A stretch of 64,000 nt of DNA from Gerris lacustris (GCA_951217055.1 OX578284.1:20284187-20348186); one strand, 5' to 3'; shown: positions 21,244 through 32,376, counted from the stretch's first letter. Program-made: numbers and translations. The notes: generated by a model from the letters alone, not told the origin.

Positions 21244-22230
21244 CAGAATATTACATATAGCGTATTGTAGAAACGTCTAATGAATAATGTTTATATGTAT
21301 TTTTTTAAAATAATGTAAATTTAATCTAAAACTCAAATCGACTTATTTTATTCTAAAGGTGAATTAAACGAACGCAGATGTCGTGCAACGTTTAATTAAT
21401 AAAACAATTATTAAAACAGGATTTCAAAAAATAGAAGAGTGTGGTTTTAGGAATAGAAACTATAGCAAATACCTACCTCAGCAAGGTAGTCCTTTATAAT
21501 TAAATAATTAAATGGAAAACCCAATTACAATTCGTGATTAAGCATTTAGTTTAACGTTTACTAATCGAACTGTTTTCGTGTTAAAGGCAACACAGCAGCC
21601 GGACCATTAATTTTAACTCTAGGGTAGCCACAAGACCCGTTGCCTCTAAACCACGCAATAATGACAATAATTACTGCGTACCCATCACTTAATGAGAATC
21701 CATCATTATTTAACATGACAAGTTTCATTGTCCCTCTCCAATCATAATTTACGACACGATTTCCACAAAATTCTACCCCATCAGATAGTAAAGTGGATAA
21801 CAATAATTATCCCCTTTTTTTCTCTAAATAATGGTCAAACTATAAATCATTGGTTTGGTTTGATTTCGAGAGAGGGATTTGAGAGGATTAAAGATGGGTT
21901 TAGAAGGGAAAAAGGATTAAGGATTAATTTGCCTCTCATCATTCAAAACGAGATACAGTTTTGGCCCTCCTTCACTAATTTAAAGCAGTATCTATTTTAA
22001 GCATTTATCTTTCAATTATATAGATTTATCAAATCCAATTAATTACTAAAAATTTACGATATAGGGTTTTTTAACTTAAATTTTTTATAATTCTTAGTAT
22101 TTTAGATTTAATTATATATATTTTAAATAATTTTATGACTTCATTAAAACAACAATTAAATCGTTCTATAAAACAACGCTCACTCATTATTGTAGTCATT
22201 GACAAATTCTACGCTATATTAATATTTCTA
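21244..22230. other. Unannotated stretch
   Basis: Small frames at 21561-21803 (minus) and 21728-22000 (plus) overlap and show no domain. Nothing else was recognised. Confidence 0.5.
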
Positions 22231-22231
22231 A

Positions 22232-22433
22232 AATCAGATTTTTCCAAGAGGTTAAATAAAGTCCCATTGGTAAATGCCTACAATTATTTATTAATTAATT
22301 AATTATGTAATAATTGTTATTAAGAAGAATTGTTTTTGCAAGAATTGTTAATTGTTATTTTATAACAATTAACAATTTTGTTACCGTTTATAAGAAGAAA
22401 ATATCCCAACAAAAACACTTTGTAAATAAACAG
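22232..22433 (+). repeat. Direct repeat flanking a repeat insertion, left copy
   Basis: Shares TTTTTCCAAG, GGTAAATGCCTAC, TTATTTATTAATTAATTAAT and the block TTATAAGAAGAAAATATCCC with 23150-23288. This copy contains about 60 extra bases (22318-22385). The segment between the copies (22434-23149) starts near GGTCCGTAGGCCAC and ends near GCCTACGGACCCTA, so it has inverted ends itself. Confidence 0.55.
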
Positions 22434-22463
22434 GTCAAATGTGTACTAGTCAGCACACAGCGA

Positions 22464-23147
22464 AGGTCCGTAGGCCACACTGTATAGTTTAAGTAGTACC
22501 CTATTGATGGTGTTTTTTAAAATGCTAAAAAGCTTACTTTGAACTATCCTATGGGTCTGATATTCCCAAAACACATAAACAAAATTCTGATAAAGTATTT
22601 ATTTTGCCACTGAACCGGAGTACAACCATATAAATACATCGAAAAGACCATAGTTATAAAAAAAACTTATTTTGTCAATAAAAAATAAAATATTTTTTTC
22701 GAAAAAGTGGTATCTTTACTTTTGGTCGAAGAATGTGCAGATTTTTTGCACATCACATAAGCGAGATAGAGGGGGGGGGGGGGGGGTGGGGGGGGGGGGA
22801 CACGATTTACACCCACTTCAAACTTGCCTAAGCTCGCCCTATCAAAGTTATAAGCAAATAATTATACATTTTTGTAATCAGCTCGACGTACCCTTTCATA
22901 TGATACCCCTCACGGTGTCGAAAAAAATTAAACATTTTTAACCCTTAAGTTTTTTTACCCTAATTTTTTTGAAAAATATTTTTTTTAAATCGCTATATTT
23001 TTAAAATATGTGGGTAGGTACAAGACACATACATGCCAAATTTCAAAGTGATCGGACGAAAGGGGTAGCCGTGAGAGCAGGCGACAGGACGGACGGACAG
23101 ACACACGCAGGAAAATATAAGGGTCCTTGGTTTTGCCTACGGACCCT
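22464..23147. mobile_element. Repeat with GGTCCGTAGGC inverted ends
   Basis: Begins GGTCCGTAGGCCAC and closes GCCTACGGACCCTAAAAA, a terminal sequence of a type common in insect repeats. It contains a G16-T-G12 tract (22771-22799) and ATGCCAAATTTCAAAGTGAT followed by a GACGGACGGACAGACA run. There is no coding frame of note; the 22672-22941 frame includes the poly-G run. Confidence 0.4.
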
Positions 23148-23149
23148 AA

Positions 23150-23288
23150 AAATCAAATTTTTCCAAGTCAGGATAAATGAAGGTCCCACTGGTAAATGCC
23201 TACCATTATTTATTAATTAATTAATTATGCAATAATTGTTAAAACCGTTTATAAGAAGAAAATATCCCAACAAAAACACTTTGTAAAA
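23150..23288 (+). repeat. Direct repeat, right copy
   Basis: Imperfect copy of 22232-22433, lacking its 60-base internal segment. A C10-T-C17 run lies just downstream (23407-23434). Confidence 0.55.
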
Positions 23289-23773
23289 TAATAAGCTGTC
23301 TCACGTAAAAATTTATGTGATCATAAGTTTAGCCAAGTCTCCACCTGTCCAAGTATGTTCTACTAAGTCTAATACATCCAGTACAAGTAAGGGATGTTGT
23401 TTGTCTCCCCCCCCCCTCCCCCCCCCCCCCCCCCTATTCTCTGTCCCTCACACACTCAAACATTCTCTTTCCCAAATCACTCTACACGTTTAAATTTAAA
23501 AGCACGAAAAGGTTAAAAAAATTTTGTTATTAAATATTATATATTTTCCCTGTGTTTTAATTTAAAAAATAAAATTTTATGGAGTGTTGTAAACAACTTT
23601 TGTATCCTCGTGATGCGTAATTGCTAAATCAGAAAATGTCTCCCAGATATAATATATGTATCTATATACATATACATATATAATTTTTCAAAGGGTGGCA
23701 ACGAAAAAATTACTGTTGAAGTACACACAAACCTCGACTTAGAACATTCTACGTAAGAAATATGTTCCTTTAA

Positions 23774-24747
23774 CCCTAGAACGCTAACTATATTTTTTAA
23801 CCTCTTATGACTAACCTTGAGTCATATTGACTCCCTAATCTATTATACCCAGTTTTATTAAAATATAAAGGCCTAATATGTACACTATTTTTTTAACACG
23901 TTTTAGTGCTAGTTGTTGCAACATTTGGGTGCTTTGTTTGCCATAAAAAACAATTTTTTCCTTTTAATTCCGGTTTTTCAATCTGGACTACTATTACATA
24001 TCCGGTATTGTTATCTACCGGAGTGGTTTTATTTACTTTTTTTTATGTAGCTTTTTTCTTTCCTTTCCTTTGGTTTTTCTATTTCGTAAATTGTCTCAAT
24101 TAATTTATCATTTTCCTCATCATTGCTGATGGGATCAAAAAAGGCATTTTTTATTTTAAAATCAGGGTCCAAATCACCATTATTGTCGAATACGCTCTTT
24201 TTCATAATCGGTATCTGAATCGGTCATTTCCTTCATCAAGCGATAAATGTCGTTTGGATCATTGTATTTTTTCTCCATTATTTGACTATATTCATATTCA
24301 ATTAACCTTATATAATTTAGACATATAAAGACAAAAACAATATAACAATTTATACTTATAAATGAATAAATTACAATCATATTACCTTTAATTTGAAATA
24401 ATTATTGAATTAAAAGTTATACAATATCTAATTTATAAGATTTGAAATGGCCAAATAAACAATAACACGACATACTATTCTAAAAATTACTATTCTGCGT
24501 CAAAATTACCTACAAAACATTTACGTGTAAGACTAAACAGGAGTCAAAATGACTCTGTGACTGCAGAAAAACAAACGATATGTCTTCTTTAGAATCTGAA
24601 TGTAGAACTGATAGAAGTGTAGAAGGGTCATTCAAGGGTGGGAGATAGCATAGCTGAGATGTGGGAGTTCTGTGTTTTACAGACACCGTGCATTCGTTGT
24701 TTAAAAAAAAATGGGAGTCATTTTGACTCCAGTTTAGCTTTCTAGGG
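23774..24747 (-). mobile_element. piggyBac-type element, internally deleted
   Basis: Inverted ends CCCTAGAACGCTAAC (left) and CCCTAGAAAGCTAAAC (right, inverted) lie inside TTAA duplications at 23770-23773 and 24748-24751. Subterminal GGAGTCA/TGACTCC inverted boxes occur at both ends. The minus strand carries a degraded transposase N-terminus. It is a classical piggyBac layout with the catalytic DDD body removed. Confidence 0.82.
23890..24285 (-). pseudogene. piggyBac transposase N-terminal fragment
   Basis: The minus strand reads MEKKYNDPNDIYRLMKEMTD then SDTDYEKERI, continues after a frame break as DLDPDFKIKNAFFDPIS, and later as VQIEKPELKGKNCFLWQTKH. An acidic head followed by a short W-containing block is typical of the start of piggyBac transposases. 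The RNase H-like catalytic core and the C-terminal cysteine domain are missing. Confidence 0.55.
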
Positions 24748-24851
24748 TTAACAAAGTAAAATTAATGAAAAGTTGCAATGTTTAATGTAACAGATATTGA
24801 ACAAGTGTGACTTTTTAATACATTTGTTAGTTAAAAAGTTAAGTACAAATA

Positions 24852-25135
24852 AAGTAGAACCTCGCTAATCCGAACACCACCGAGGTACAAAGAACCATAC
24901 AACAAACTGACATCATCGATAATGCAAAAGAAAATTACTGATTGTTTTAATTAAGGTCTATTAGTTTCTGAACTGTTATTAAATACTACTACAGATGTAC
25001 TTTTTATTCTAATAATAATAATTAATATTTATCCCCTTTCACACATTACATCCACTGATACAAATTAACAGCATCACACTTGATAATCCGAACAACCTTT
25101 AGACCTAAGTAGTTAGGATTACCAAGGTACTACTG
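24852..25135. mobile_element. pogo/Tigger-like MITE
   Basis: Ends AAGTAGAACCTCGCTAATCC and, inverted, CAGTAGTACCTTGGTAATCC match at most positions. TA lies on both sides (24850-24851 and 25136-25137). A TA duplication with CAGTANNACCT-type ends is usual for pogo-related elements. It is 284 bases long with no coding sequence. Confidence 0.68.
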
Positions 25136-25137
25136 TA

Positions 25138-25943
25138 CCAATAAAAGAATATACAAGATTAGTGGATGGATAGAGTCATGGAACAAATCTCAGTGAGTGA
25201 AGTGACTCATACTTCATATATTATTAAGATAGACATTACTTTTTTAGTAATAATTTATGACTTTTTTAACTTTTATATAGACAACTGAAGAGTTTTTCAA
25301 TCTTCCTTAATAGGTTTCATTATGTTCCAATGTATGGGAATGAAATATAGCCAATTGTGAAATGAGGTACATAGTTCACTTTATTTAATTTATAATTGTA
25401 AACCTCTATTTGACACAAAAACAAAAGAGAAAATGCATCATTAAGTAAAGGGGACAACCATATATAGATACGGATGTACAAGATTGTTTTTATATTCCTA
25501 TTTTAATTTAATATAAAAAGTTAGGTATGCTTGAAAAGTAAATAATTTACTGTTAATGTTTAGACAGAACAGATTTTTTAGCTTCTGAAAAGTTAGATTA
25601 TTTCACTTTCTTTAAACTCCTTCTTTATTTTTCTCAGAATTTATTGTAAGAGTTAAGAAAAATAACTAGAGAAGACGAAGAAATAACTAGACAAAACAAA
25701 GGATTTGCTTTACCTAACGAGAAACCGGAAGCGAGATTGTAAAAAATATTTGTTTTCTTCTGAGAATCCGAGTGCAGGTGAGGAGTGACGAGTGCGTTCC
25801 AAGAATGTTTCTCTATATTATACTATTACATAGTTTCTTTCTTTTTTTTATTCACTCTTAAATTTTTTTTCCCCCTATTACGGAATATTAGTGGTCCTTG
25901 TCTATCAGTCAATCAGTCAATCTATTTATACGAACCAACACAT
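25138..25943. other. Unannotated stretch
   Basis: AT-rich and without a recognised element. The frame 25785-26021 overlaps the left end of the next TIR element and is not credible. Confidence 0.45.
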
Positions 25944-25946
25944 CTT

Positions 25947-27264
25947 AGGTTTGTTCCAACAGCCAATTCGAGAACGGTTCTAGACCCAGTTCAGAATTTT
26001 TTAATGACCATGCCTCTATGAGGACTGATTCAGAACTGATTCAAAAAGAGGAGCCTGTTGGAACGATTTAAGAACTCTTTCAGAACTGCAACCTTTAAGT
26101 TACCTCTCTATCTCTTGTTTTCATTTTCTCATTTCTCCACTTGTTTTGTGTATGTTCACTCAGCAATGGATTACTTACGTGAATTAAAAATATTCTATTG
26201 TTAAACTTAACATAGTTTATAAGAATGCACATTAGGGAAATTTTTTTTCAAAGTTAAAAATTTGTCACACTTTATTTTCTGAATGATTATATTTCGCTCT
26301 CACATTTGGGATTCGTCAGGCTCGTAACAATCCTGTCTTCTTATAGTTCAGAAGAAGACTTCTTATAGTTCAGTTCTTATAGTTTCAGTTGCCAATTAAA
26401 AATTTGTTTGTATAAATAAAGTTTTTTTTTTTAAACCTTTAACTGTAAAAGTATATAAAAAATAGATACATAATTATTAAATACATGCTATTGATTGCTT
26501 GGTAGCATTTTGGAAGGGTCTCTCCCAAGCAAATATACGATTTAAAAAAAAAATACTTTTAATGTTACAAAACATTATTCAATTTATAAAAAAAAGTGTT
26601 ATTGACTATGTAACTAAAATACAGGATTGTTACGATTCTGAAGAAGCCCAAACCAAACGAGAGGGTGAAATAAAGCGATTCAGAAATAAAATGTGAAATT
26701 TATTTTAGCTTAAAAAAATAAACTCTAATACAAAGAAAAGGTCAACCACACTTTAAGAAATATTTACAAACATAGGGTTCAAAACTACAAAAAAGAAAAT
26801 TATAAGAACAATTTTTCTGTACATAATTATACATAATGCATGTCCTATTCATCATCATCGGATGAGGTGATTCTTATCGGACTCAAAGTCGCTATGAGGA
26901 ATTTTAATTATCATGAGGAAATTTTATTATTCCAATATACTATCATGATAAAAAAAATAATACGTAAAGAAGAAAGAAGTAGTCCATATATAAACTATTG
27001 AGAGAGAAACAAAACAAATAAGGTAATAGTTGAACAGTAGTGTAACCTACACACCTCCATCTTTAGTAGTTCTCGTCGACTTCCTGCTTTAATACGAGAA
27101 CTGTTTTCACGGTTCTAGTATTGTCTCAAAAAAGTTCCACTTTTTGTTAAAACATGGGACTAGAAGTGCCAGAACTGTCCGAGAATCGTGTAGGAATGGT
27201 CTTTTGATAGTGCGCATGATCCAGACAGTTATAGAACTGTCCGAGGCTCTGTTGGAACAAACCT
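25947..27264. mobile_element. TIR DNA transposon, probably Harbinger-like, decayed
   Basis: The 16-base ends AGGTTTGTTCCAACAG (25947-25962) and its exact complement (27249-27264) lie inside CTT triplets (25944-25946 and 27265-27267). Many AGAACTG/CAGTTC boxes crowd both subterminal zones. A plus frame (26499-26696) ends in a charged KREGEIKRFRNKM, and a minus-strand TSSDDDE stretch near 26862 resembles an acidic transposase head. The 3-bp duplication and acidic head favour PIF/Harbinger, but no catalytic domain is visible. Confidence 0.6.
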
Positions 27265-27288
27265 CTTATTAACTATTCTAAAAAATTG

Positions 27289-27400
27289 GATGTTAGGTCA
27301 TAGTAAGGCCATTGTTGGTCCCATGAAAAATTCAACCTTCTGCACTCATTGGGTTATCTTCCACATGCGCACAAATTTATTTTATTAAACTTTACACATC
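27289..27400 (+). repeat. GCTTCCG-family fragment
   Basis: Contains GCCATTGTTGGTCCCATG and the CCACATGCGCACAAATTTA block of the family, without its hairpin start. Confidence 0.45.
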
Positions 27401-28260
27401 TTTAACAGTATGATCATAAGCTTAAAAAAAAAATAATCTACCTATTAGTGTGGTTCATAGCTTTCTCGGGTCCGATAGCTTAATTTACTTTTGTTTTGTT
27501 TTGACAACCCACTATAGTCTAATTTATTTGTTCCCTCCTTTTATTTGAAAAATGTGCAATGTTTTCTCTTAGCAATAGTTAATATGCTCAGAAGATTGGA
27601 ATTATGATGGGTCTTATTACATGTGGGCTACTTTCCACAAACCATCCAATTTTTTTAAAATCAGATATACTACTACGTACTTTTAAGGTTTTTAAGTGCT
27701 TTTTACGTGTTTTAAGGTACCTATCTCATAAATAGCATACAAAAAGTAATTTAAAGGCTTCAAAATATAATATAAAAATAGAGAAAGCACAATTTAAAAA
27801 AAAAAAACTAAATATACGACGTAAAGACAATATTTTATATTACTAACTTTTAATTAAAAATGTTCGAAACAAAGATAATTAAAATAGACAAAAAAATCAA
27901 AGAAGTATTATTTACCTTCAAATAACAAAGATAAGAAAGAAAAAGTTTTTAATTTAGTAATAAAGTAACAGTTTGGACAATAGTTTATTAAAAATTAACG
28001 TTATAATTAATTTTTAAAAAATATATGTATATTATTAATAAATTTAAAATGTTAACAGTTCAAAAAAGAGATGACGACAACGCAGAAATTAAGATAATAT
28101 AAAAAATTTAGACATCTCATAGTTGAGACTGGGATGTGATATAGTTTGTATTTAATTAAATATTTTACTCACAGTGAGAAGAGATAATATATGGAATATT
28201 TACACTTAAATTAACAGATAATTAGTAATTTAGCTTTTAGAGTGTTTCCGTGTAATAGAA
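27401..28260. other. Unannotated AT-rich stretch
   Basis: Nothing recognised. It is one of the most AT-rich parts of the window. Confidence 0.5.
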
Positions 28261-28275
28261 CTGGTTTATTTATCA

Positions 28276-28321
28276 AAGCAGCTTTTGGCTCGGCCATTAT
28301 AAAGCCATCATCATAGCCAAA
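28276..28321 (-). other. Degenerate hammerhead/Penelope-type motif
   Basis: The minus strand reads TATGATGATGGCTTTATAAT followed by GGCCGAGCC, the layout of the 3' motif in Penelope-like elements with core changes (C to T in the first base, GAGCC in place of GAAAC). It would not be an active ribozyme. Confidence 0.3.
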
Positions 28322-28392
28322 TATGGAAGATTTTGAACACTGAGGTAGACTCAATCCATCCCTATCTATATGTATATGGTATATGTATACAA

Positions 28393-29040
28393 TCTATATA
28401 AGATTGACTGACTAACTCGATAACTCCAAAATCTCTGGATCTATGACTATGAAAATTGGTAGGTTGGCTCCTCCTACCTCCTCGATGAATGAATGATCAT
28501 TCATTCATTCATTCATTCATCCTAGGTGGTCTTTAAGAATTGTTTTCCGATCCGCACTCTTGATTCAAGATGGCATCCATTTATTTAAAATTGAACAAAA
28601 CGATACCTCTACCACGATACAATACCAGCACTTTCGAAAGGCACCTTGAGGTATTCGAGAGGGTCTTTGAGAGACTCCGGGAAGCAGGGCTGACGTTAAA
28701 TCAGGAGAAGTGCCAATTCTGCAGATTGGAACTCCAGTACCTGGGATATATTGTTGACGCTCGAGGCCTTCGTTCGCTCGCAGCCATCATGGATTTCTCC
28801 TGCCCCGAAAAATTCTAAACAACCCAATTCCGATGCGAGGAGAGATGAGACACATCTCTCAGACAGGAGAGGAGAATACAGGAGAACAACAACCTCTCCA
28901 CTATAAACCTGGCATTTAAAAATGCTCCTCTTGTAGTCGGAATTAATTACTAATTTGGGATTTTTGCAAATGAGATTTGATCCATCTCGACATCTAGATA
29001 TTCACGCTTAGCAAATGAATTTGAATATTTCTTGTTATTT
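28393..29040 (+). mobile_element. Helitron HEL-1 family remnant
   Basis: Starts TCTATATAAGATTGACTGAC after an A and carries 5' blocks shared with the 46.86 kb copy (ATCTCTGGATCTATGAC, GATTCAAGATGGC). Its right part matches the 3' region of HEL-1 at 9655-9795 (GTCGGAAT, ATTACTAATTTGGGAT, TCTAGATATTC). The terminal hairpin is lost at the junction with the GCTTCCG repeat. A palindromic (TGAA)n/(TTCA)n tract lies at 28484-28520. Confidence 0.6.
28615..28818 (+). pseudogene. Ty3/gypsy-type reverse transcriptase fragment
   Basis: The plus frame reads TFERHLEVFERVFERLREAG, LTLNQEKCQFCRLELQYLGY and IVDARGL. This is the thumb-side part of an LTR-retrotransposon reverse transcriptase, normally after the YxDD motif. 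The YxDD, RNase H and integrase are absent, and the following residues (SLAAIMDFSCPEKF) suggest an internal deletion. It sits inside the Helitron remnant and may be a captured or inserted piece. Confidence 0.7.
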
Positions 29041-29460
29041 TTGCTTCCGAGGTTACCGAAGGTAACGGAAGCTATGTGATCGTTCTGAAGAACGAAAAAT
29101 GTTTAGGTCTCCGATTTCAAAAATTCCAAGACAGAAATCCGTTTCAGACATCAGGGAACATTTTTGGTTCCGTGTCTGCCTGTCGGTCGGTCTGTCGTTC
29201 AATTTTTGCGAACCAATATATCTTAAAAACTACAGGTTCAATTTTAATGAAATTTGGGGGGTTGGTCCTAATTAGCCCATTGTTGGTCCCATATAAGTTT
29301 CAACCCTTCTGCGCCTATTTGTTTCTCTTCCACATGCCCACAAACATACATTTATTTAGACCTATAGCTTCAAAAGTACTTATCTGATTTGAATGAAACT
29401 TTTATAGTTTATCGAAAGTAACCCGCAGATAGCCCAAGATTAATTTGAACCGTCTACGCG
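29041..29460 (+). repeat. GCTTCCG-family repeat, best plus copy
   Basis: Begins with the hairpin GCTTCCG-AG-GTTACC-GAA-GGTAACGGAAGC. Blocks follow in order: TGTGATCGTTCTGAAGAACG, AATTCCAAGACAGAAATCCG, a CTGTCGGTCGG run, CCATTGTTGGTCCCATA and CTTCTGCGCCTATT. It faces a minus copy at 29502-29746, giving a large palindrome. The frame 29076-29387 is spurious. Confidence 0.65.
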
Positions 29461-29501
29461 CATGTTGATAAGAAACAAATACAGGCGCAGAACGATGAAG
29501 C

Positions 29502-29746
29502 TTACATGGGACCAACAATGGGGTAGTTATGACCTACCATACAAATTTCATTAAAATCGGACAGGTCGTTATTAGGATGTTGGGTCGCAAAAATTGAGCG
29601 ACAGACAGACACGAAACCAAAAATGTTCCCTAATGTGTGAAACGGATTTCTGTCTTGGAATTTTTGAAATCGGAGACATAAAATATTGTCGTTTTTCAGA
29701 ACGATCACATTACCTTCCTTTACCTTGGGTAAGCTCGGAATCAAAA
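29502..29746 (-). repeat. GCTTCCG-family repeat, facing copy
   Basis: Reverse-complement copy of 29041-29290, ending near GGGTAAGCTCGGAATC. Frames at 29502-29744 and 29686-29874 are by-products. Confidence 0.65.
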
Positions 29747-30142
29747 CATATCCAGAGGTTTTAAATTATGTAGACGTAGATGAAGCAGTTCTGCAATCGG
29801 TGAAAATGGTACGGGATAAAAATCTTTCTCTTCCAGGACCACTCATTTTTTCTCTTAAAAAAAAATCTATTTAACAAATTTTGTAAAAAGCGTTTTTTTT
29901 TTTGCTTGAACCACAAATTTTGTTGTATCAAGGTCCAACTGTATTTTAAAATGTAACTAGTTCTTCTAAAATCGGCAATGTGATAGCTTTATAAAGGCCA
30001 AAACCTACTTTGATAAATAAACAAGAATTATTCTACGTAAAGAGTCCTTTATTTGAATCCATTATCAGTATTATTATTATTGTTTCCATTCATATTTTGT
30101 TTTATCATTTTAATTATAGAACTAAGGTAAAACAATTTAATA

Positions 30143-30292
30143 ATGCAAATTGTAAGAAAGGTAAAAAACACTTTCTTAGGATGGTATTTAGTTAAGGAAT
30201 TTGGAATGAAGGAATTTCCTATAGAAGATTATTCAGTAACTCAACTTTTCAACACGGAATTCCTCCGCAGAGAATATGATATTCTAAGGTAA
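30143..30292 (+). CDS. Possible small coding exon, unknown
   Basis: A 49-codon frame starts at ATG 30143 (MQIVRKVKNTFLGWYLVKEF) and ends at TAA 30290-30292. A pyrimidine-rich stretch ending TTATAG (30119) precedes it, and CTAAG-GTAAAT near its end (30284-30293) looks like a splice donor, which would make this part of an exon rather than a whole gene. Composition is less AT-skewed than its surroundings. I do not recognise the protein; chance is a real alternative. Confidence 0.2.
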   Translation: MQIVRKVKNTFLGWYLVKEFGMKEFPIEDYSVTQLFNTEFLRREYDILR

Positions 30293-30954
30293 ATTATAAA
30301 ACAAAGCATTCGTCTAAAATTGATTTAAGGAGTACTATGAATAATTAATTTCAATTAATATTCAAAGTGAGCGTAACCATCTGAAATCATTTTTCTGTTT
30401 GGGCATAAAAAAAACTATAATTATAATGTGAGTGCAATTGGTCACCCACATGACCCCTGTGGATTCCATTGTTTGTATGGAACATCTTTAATAATAAATT
30501 AATCAAATAATATTTAGGGATTTCAATTCGTGCAATTAGAATGTTTTGCCCGAATTCGTTGATTTATATTCTATTTACTTTCATATTTTAAACTTCTATT
30601 CCGGATTTTTATACTCAAGAAACCAATTCGTTTAGTGATTGGATACGACGAAGTAATGTGAGTCACACAAATTAGGAGAAGTTTTTTCGATTGATTTTTT
30701 CTTAACACTTTATATTATTTTAATCACCTGTTTTTGACGTTAAATTTAACAAGAATCAAGGTTATTAGAGTTAAAACAAAGTGACGAAAGATTAAAAACG
30801 GGATTTCTCAGCACAAAAAGTTATTGGCACCTATCAAATGCAGGCTCAAACTCAAGATACAATGATTTTTTTTTTTTTTTTTAAAAAATCCCATTTTTAA
30901 TACTTGTTGTCCGCTAGAAAAGAACAAAATGAAGATTGACTTTTTAATTAGTTA

Positions 30955-31265
30955 TTTTTAGTATTAAAGGAAACGAAGAAGCTGACAAGCTTGCTAAACC
31001 CCTACAAAAAATACCAAACTCTACCTACATACGGGTATAATCAATAATACCAGATTGAGAAGTTACCATGCAAGATGCATTCAATACAACTATGATAGGA
31101 CTAGGCGATTCATCTATATTTATACATGTCCAGAAAATAATAGACACCTCAGATCCTATTAGAATGTCCGAAATATAAATCCCAACAAAACATATTATAT
31201 CAAGAACTTAAAATTCAAGAAAATCAAGCCAACAAATCCAGCATCCACGTCCTTGTCTTTGTCTC
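30955..31265 (+). pseudogene. LINE remnant with RNase H tail
   Basis: Plus-strand frames, with several breaks, read IKGNEEADKLAKPLQKIPNS and later FIYTCPENNRHLRSY. GNEEADKLAK is the last catalytic block of the RNase H domain in I- and Jockey-like non-LTR retrotransposons, and CPEN...H is the remains of the C-terminal zinc motif. No reverse transcriptase is left. Unrelated to the LINE at 4.5-7 kb, which lacks RNase H. Confidence 0.6.
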
Positions 31266-31439
31266 TGGAAGGGAATGAATAGCATGCCCTGGTTATTGAC
31301 AGCCAGGTGATACAAGGGGGGACTCCTTCATCCTCAAAGTTCAAGCAGCATTCTTCTAGCTATGCCCCTTATGGCACTCCACAACCAAAGTCAAAATGTT
31401 CACTTCTAATGTAAAAGTTGTTCTGTTTCAGGGCTGCGA

Positions 31440-32050
31440 GTCCTGAAAGGTAACAGGGCCTTAATGAATAGTTAGGGGATTAATGAATAGTTGCCTTCGG
31501 TATATCATCTAGATTTGGTGGCCAGAGAGGATATCCAATCAAGAGCTATAGAGGATAACTGGTCAGAAATCTGTCAACCGGTAAATAAAGGAGAAAAGTA
31601 GCGTGGGATAGGCCACACTCTTGGGAGAGAATAAATCTGTCTATCAAGTAAGGTTCTCCTAGATTGGAACCCCCAGAGATCTCATTGAGCTAGGAGGCCC
31701 AGAGGGCAACCTGGGAAAAGACGATATAGAAAGGGAAAAGGAGTGGTTGACAGCACGTGAAACCAGGTGTAATCCTAAAAACAGTGTAATCCTCTTCGTC
31801 AAACTCGATTTCCTTGTCTTCTTAAGGACAAGATCGCGAAAGGGTGGTAGTAATGACTGGATGGAACCGGGCCGGGCCGTGTAATTGCAACGCCCTGTCA
31901 AGTGCTGGGAAGACCTCAGACGGGGAAACCAGGAATGGATCCAAGACCAGACTGCAGGAAAGTGTCCGTCAAATCGCCTCTTAAGGAGGTTGCCCGGGGA
32001 TAGGCAATCATGGAGGAATCTTGTTGCGGTCCTATGTTCCACCTAACGGA
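31440..32050. other. GC-richer segment, possible retroelement coding relic
   Basis: The base composition and longer open frames (minus 31659-32042; plus around 31660-31820) stand out from the AT-rich surroundings. The plus strand reads LIELGGPEGNLGKDDIEREK with no domain I can name. It may be a decayed ORF1/gag or a SINE body. Confidence 0.3.
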
Positions 32051-32075
32051 TTTATAGGACTTAAGTCAAGTAAGT

Positions 32076-32376
32076 AGTAGTAGTAGTGGTTAGACGGGCA
32101 GGACAAACAACTTATTCGAACCTAGCAATCAGGCCACATTGGGCCCATTTTACTAACCCCGTGGCAGAGAGTTCCAGCCACTTCCCACATCATACCTGTA
32201 TATTGTACCACCGCAACGAGTATGGTGTCATTAATGAACTGACTAACTAATGACTGTAATGGCTATTTAAATCAGAGTATCATGGCACGGGATCGAATCC
32301 ACGACCTTGATTCGCCTTGATTCAGTGATAGCTGGGCACGTGCCCAGAGCACCTTGGCCACGCTGGCTCCATCAAT
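32076..32376 (-). mobile_element. tRNA-derived SINE with target duplication
   Basis: The minus-strand head GGAGCCAGCGTGGCCAAGG holds an A box (TGGCCAAGGTGCTCTGGG), and GTGGATTCGATCCCGTG gives the B box. About 200 bases of body and an (ACT)n tail follow. Ten-base duplications TCAAGTAAGT lie at 32066-32075 and 32377-32386, directly against both ends. It would be transcribed by RNA polymerase III and moved by a partner LINE. Confidence 0.85.

Noticed and set aside
22672..22941. Glycine-rich 89-residue protein
   Set aside because: The glycines come from the G16-T-G12 tract inside a repeat.
31659..32042. 127-residue minus-strand gene
   Set aside because: No domain, overlapping better plus-strand coding-like text; treated as part of a possible relic.
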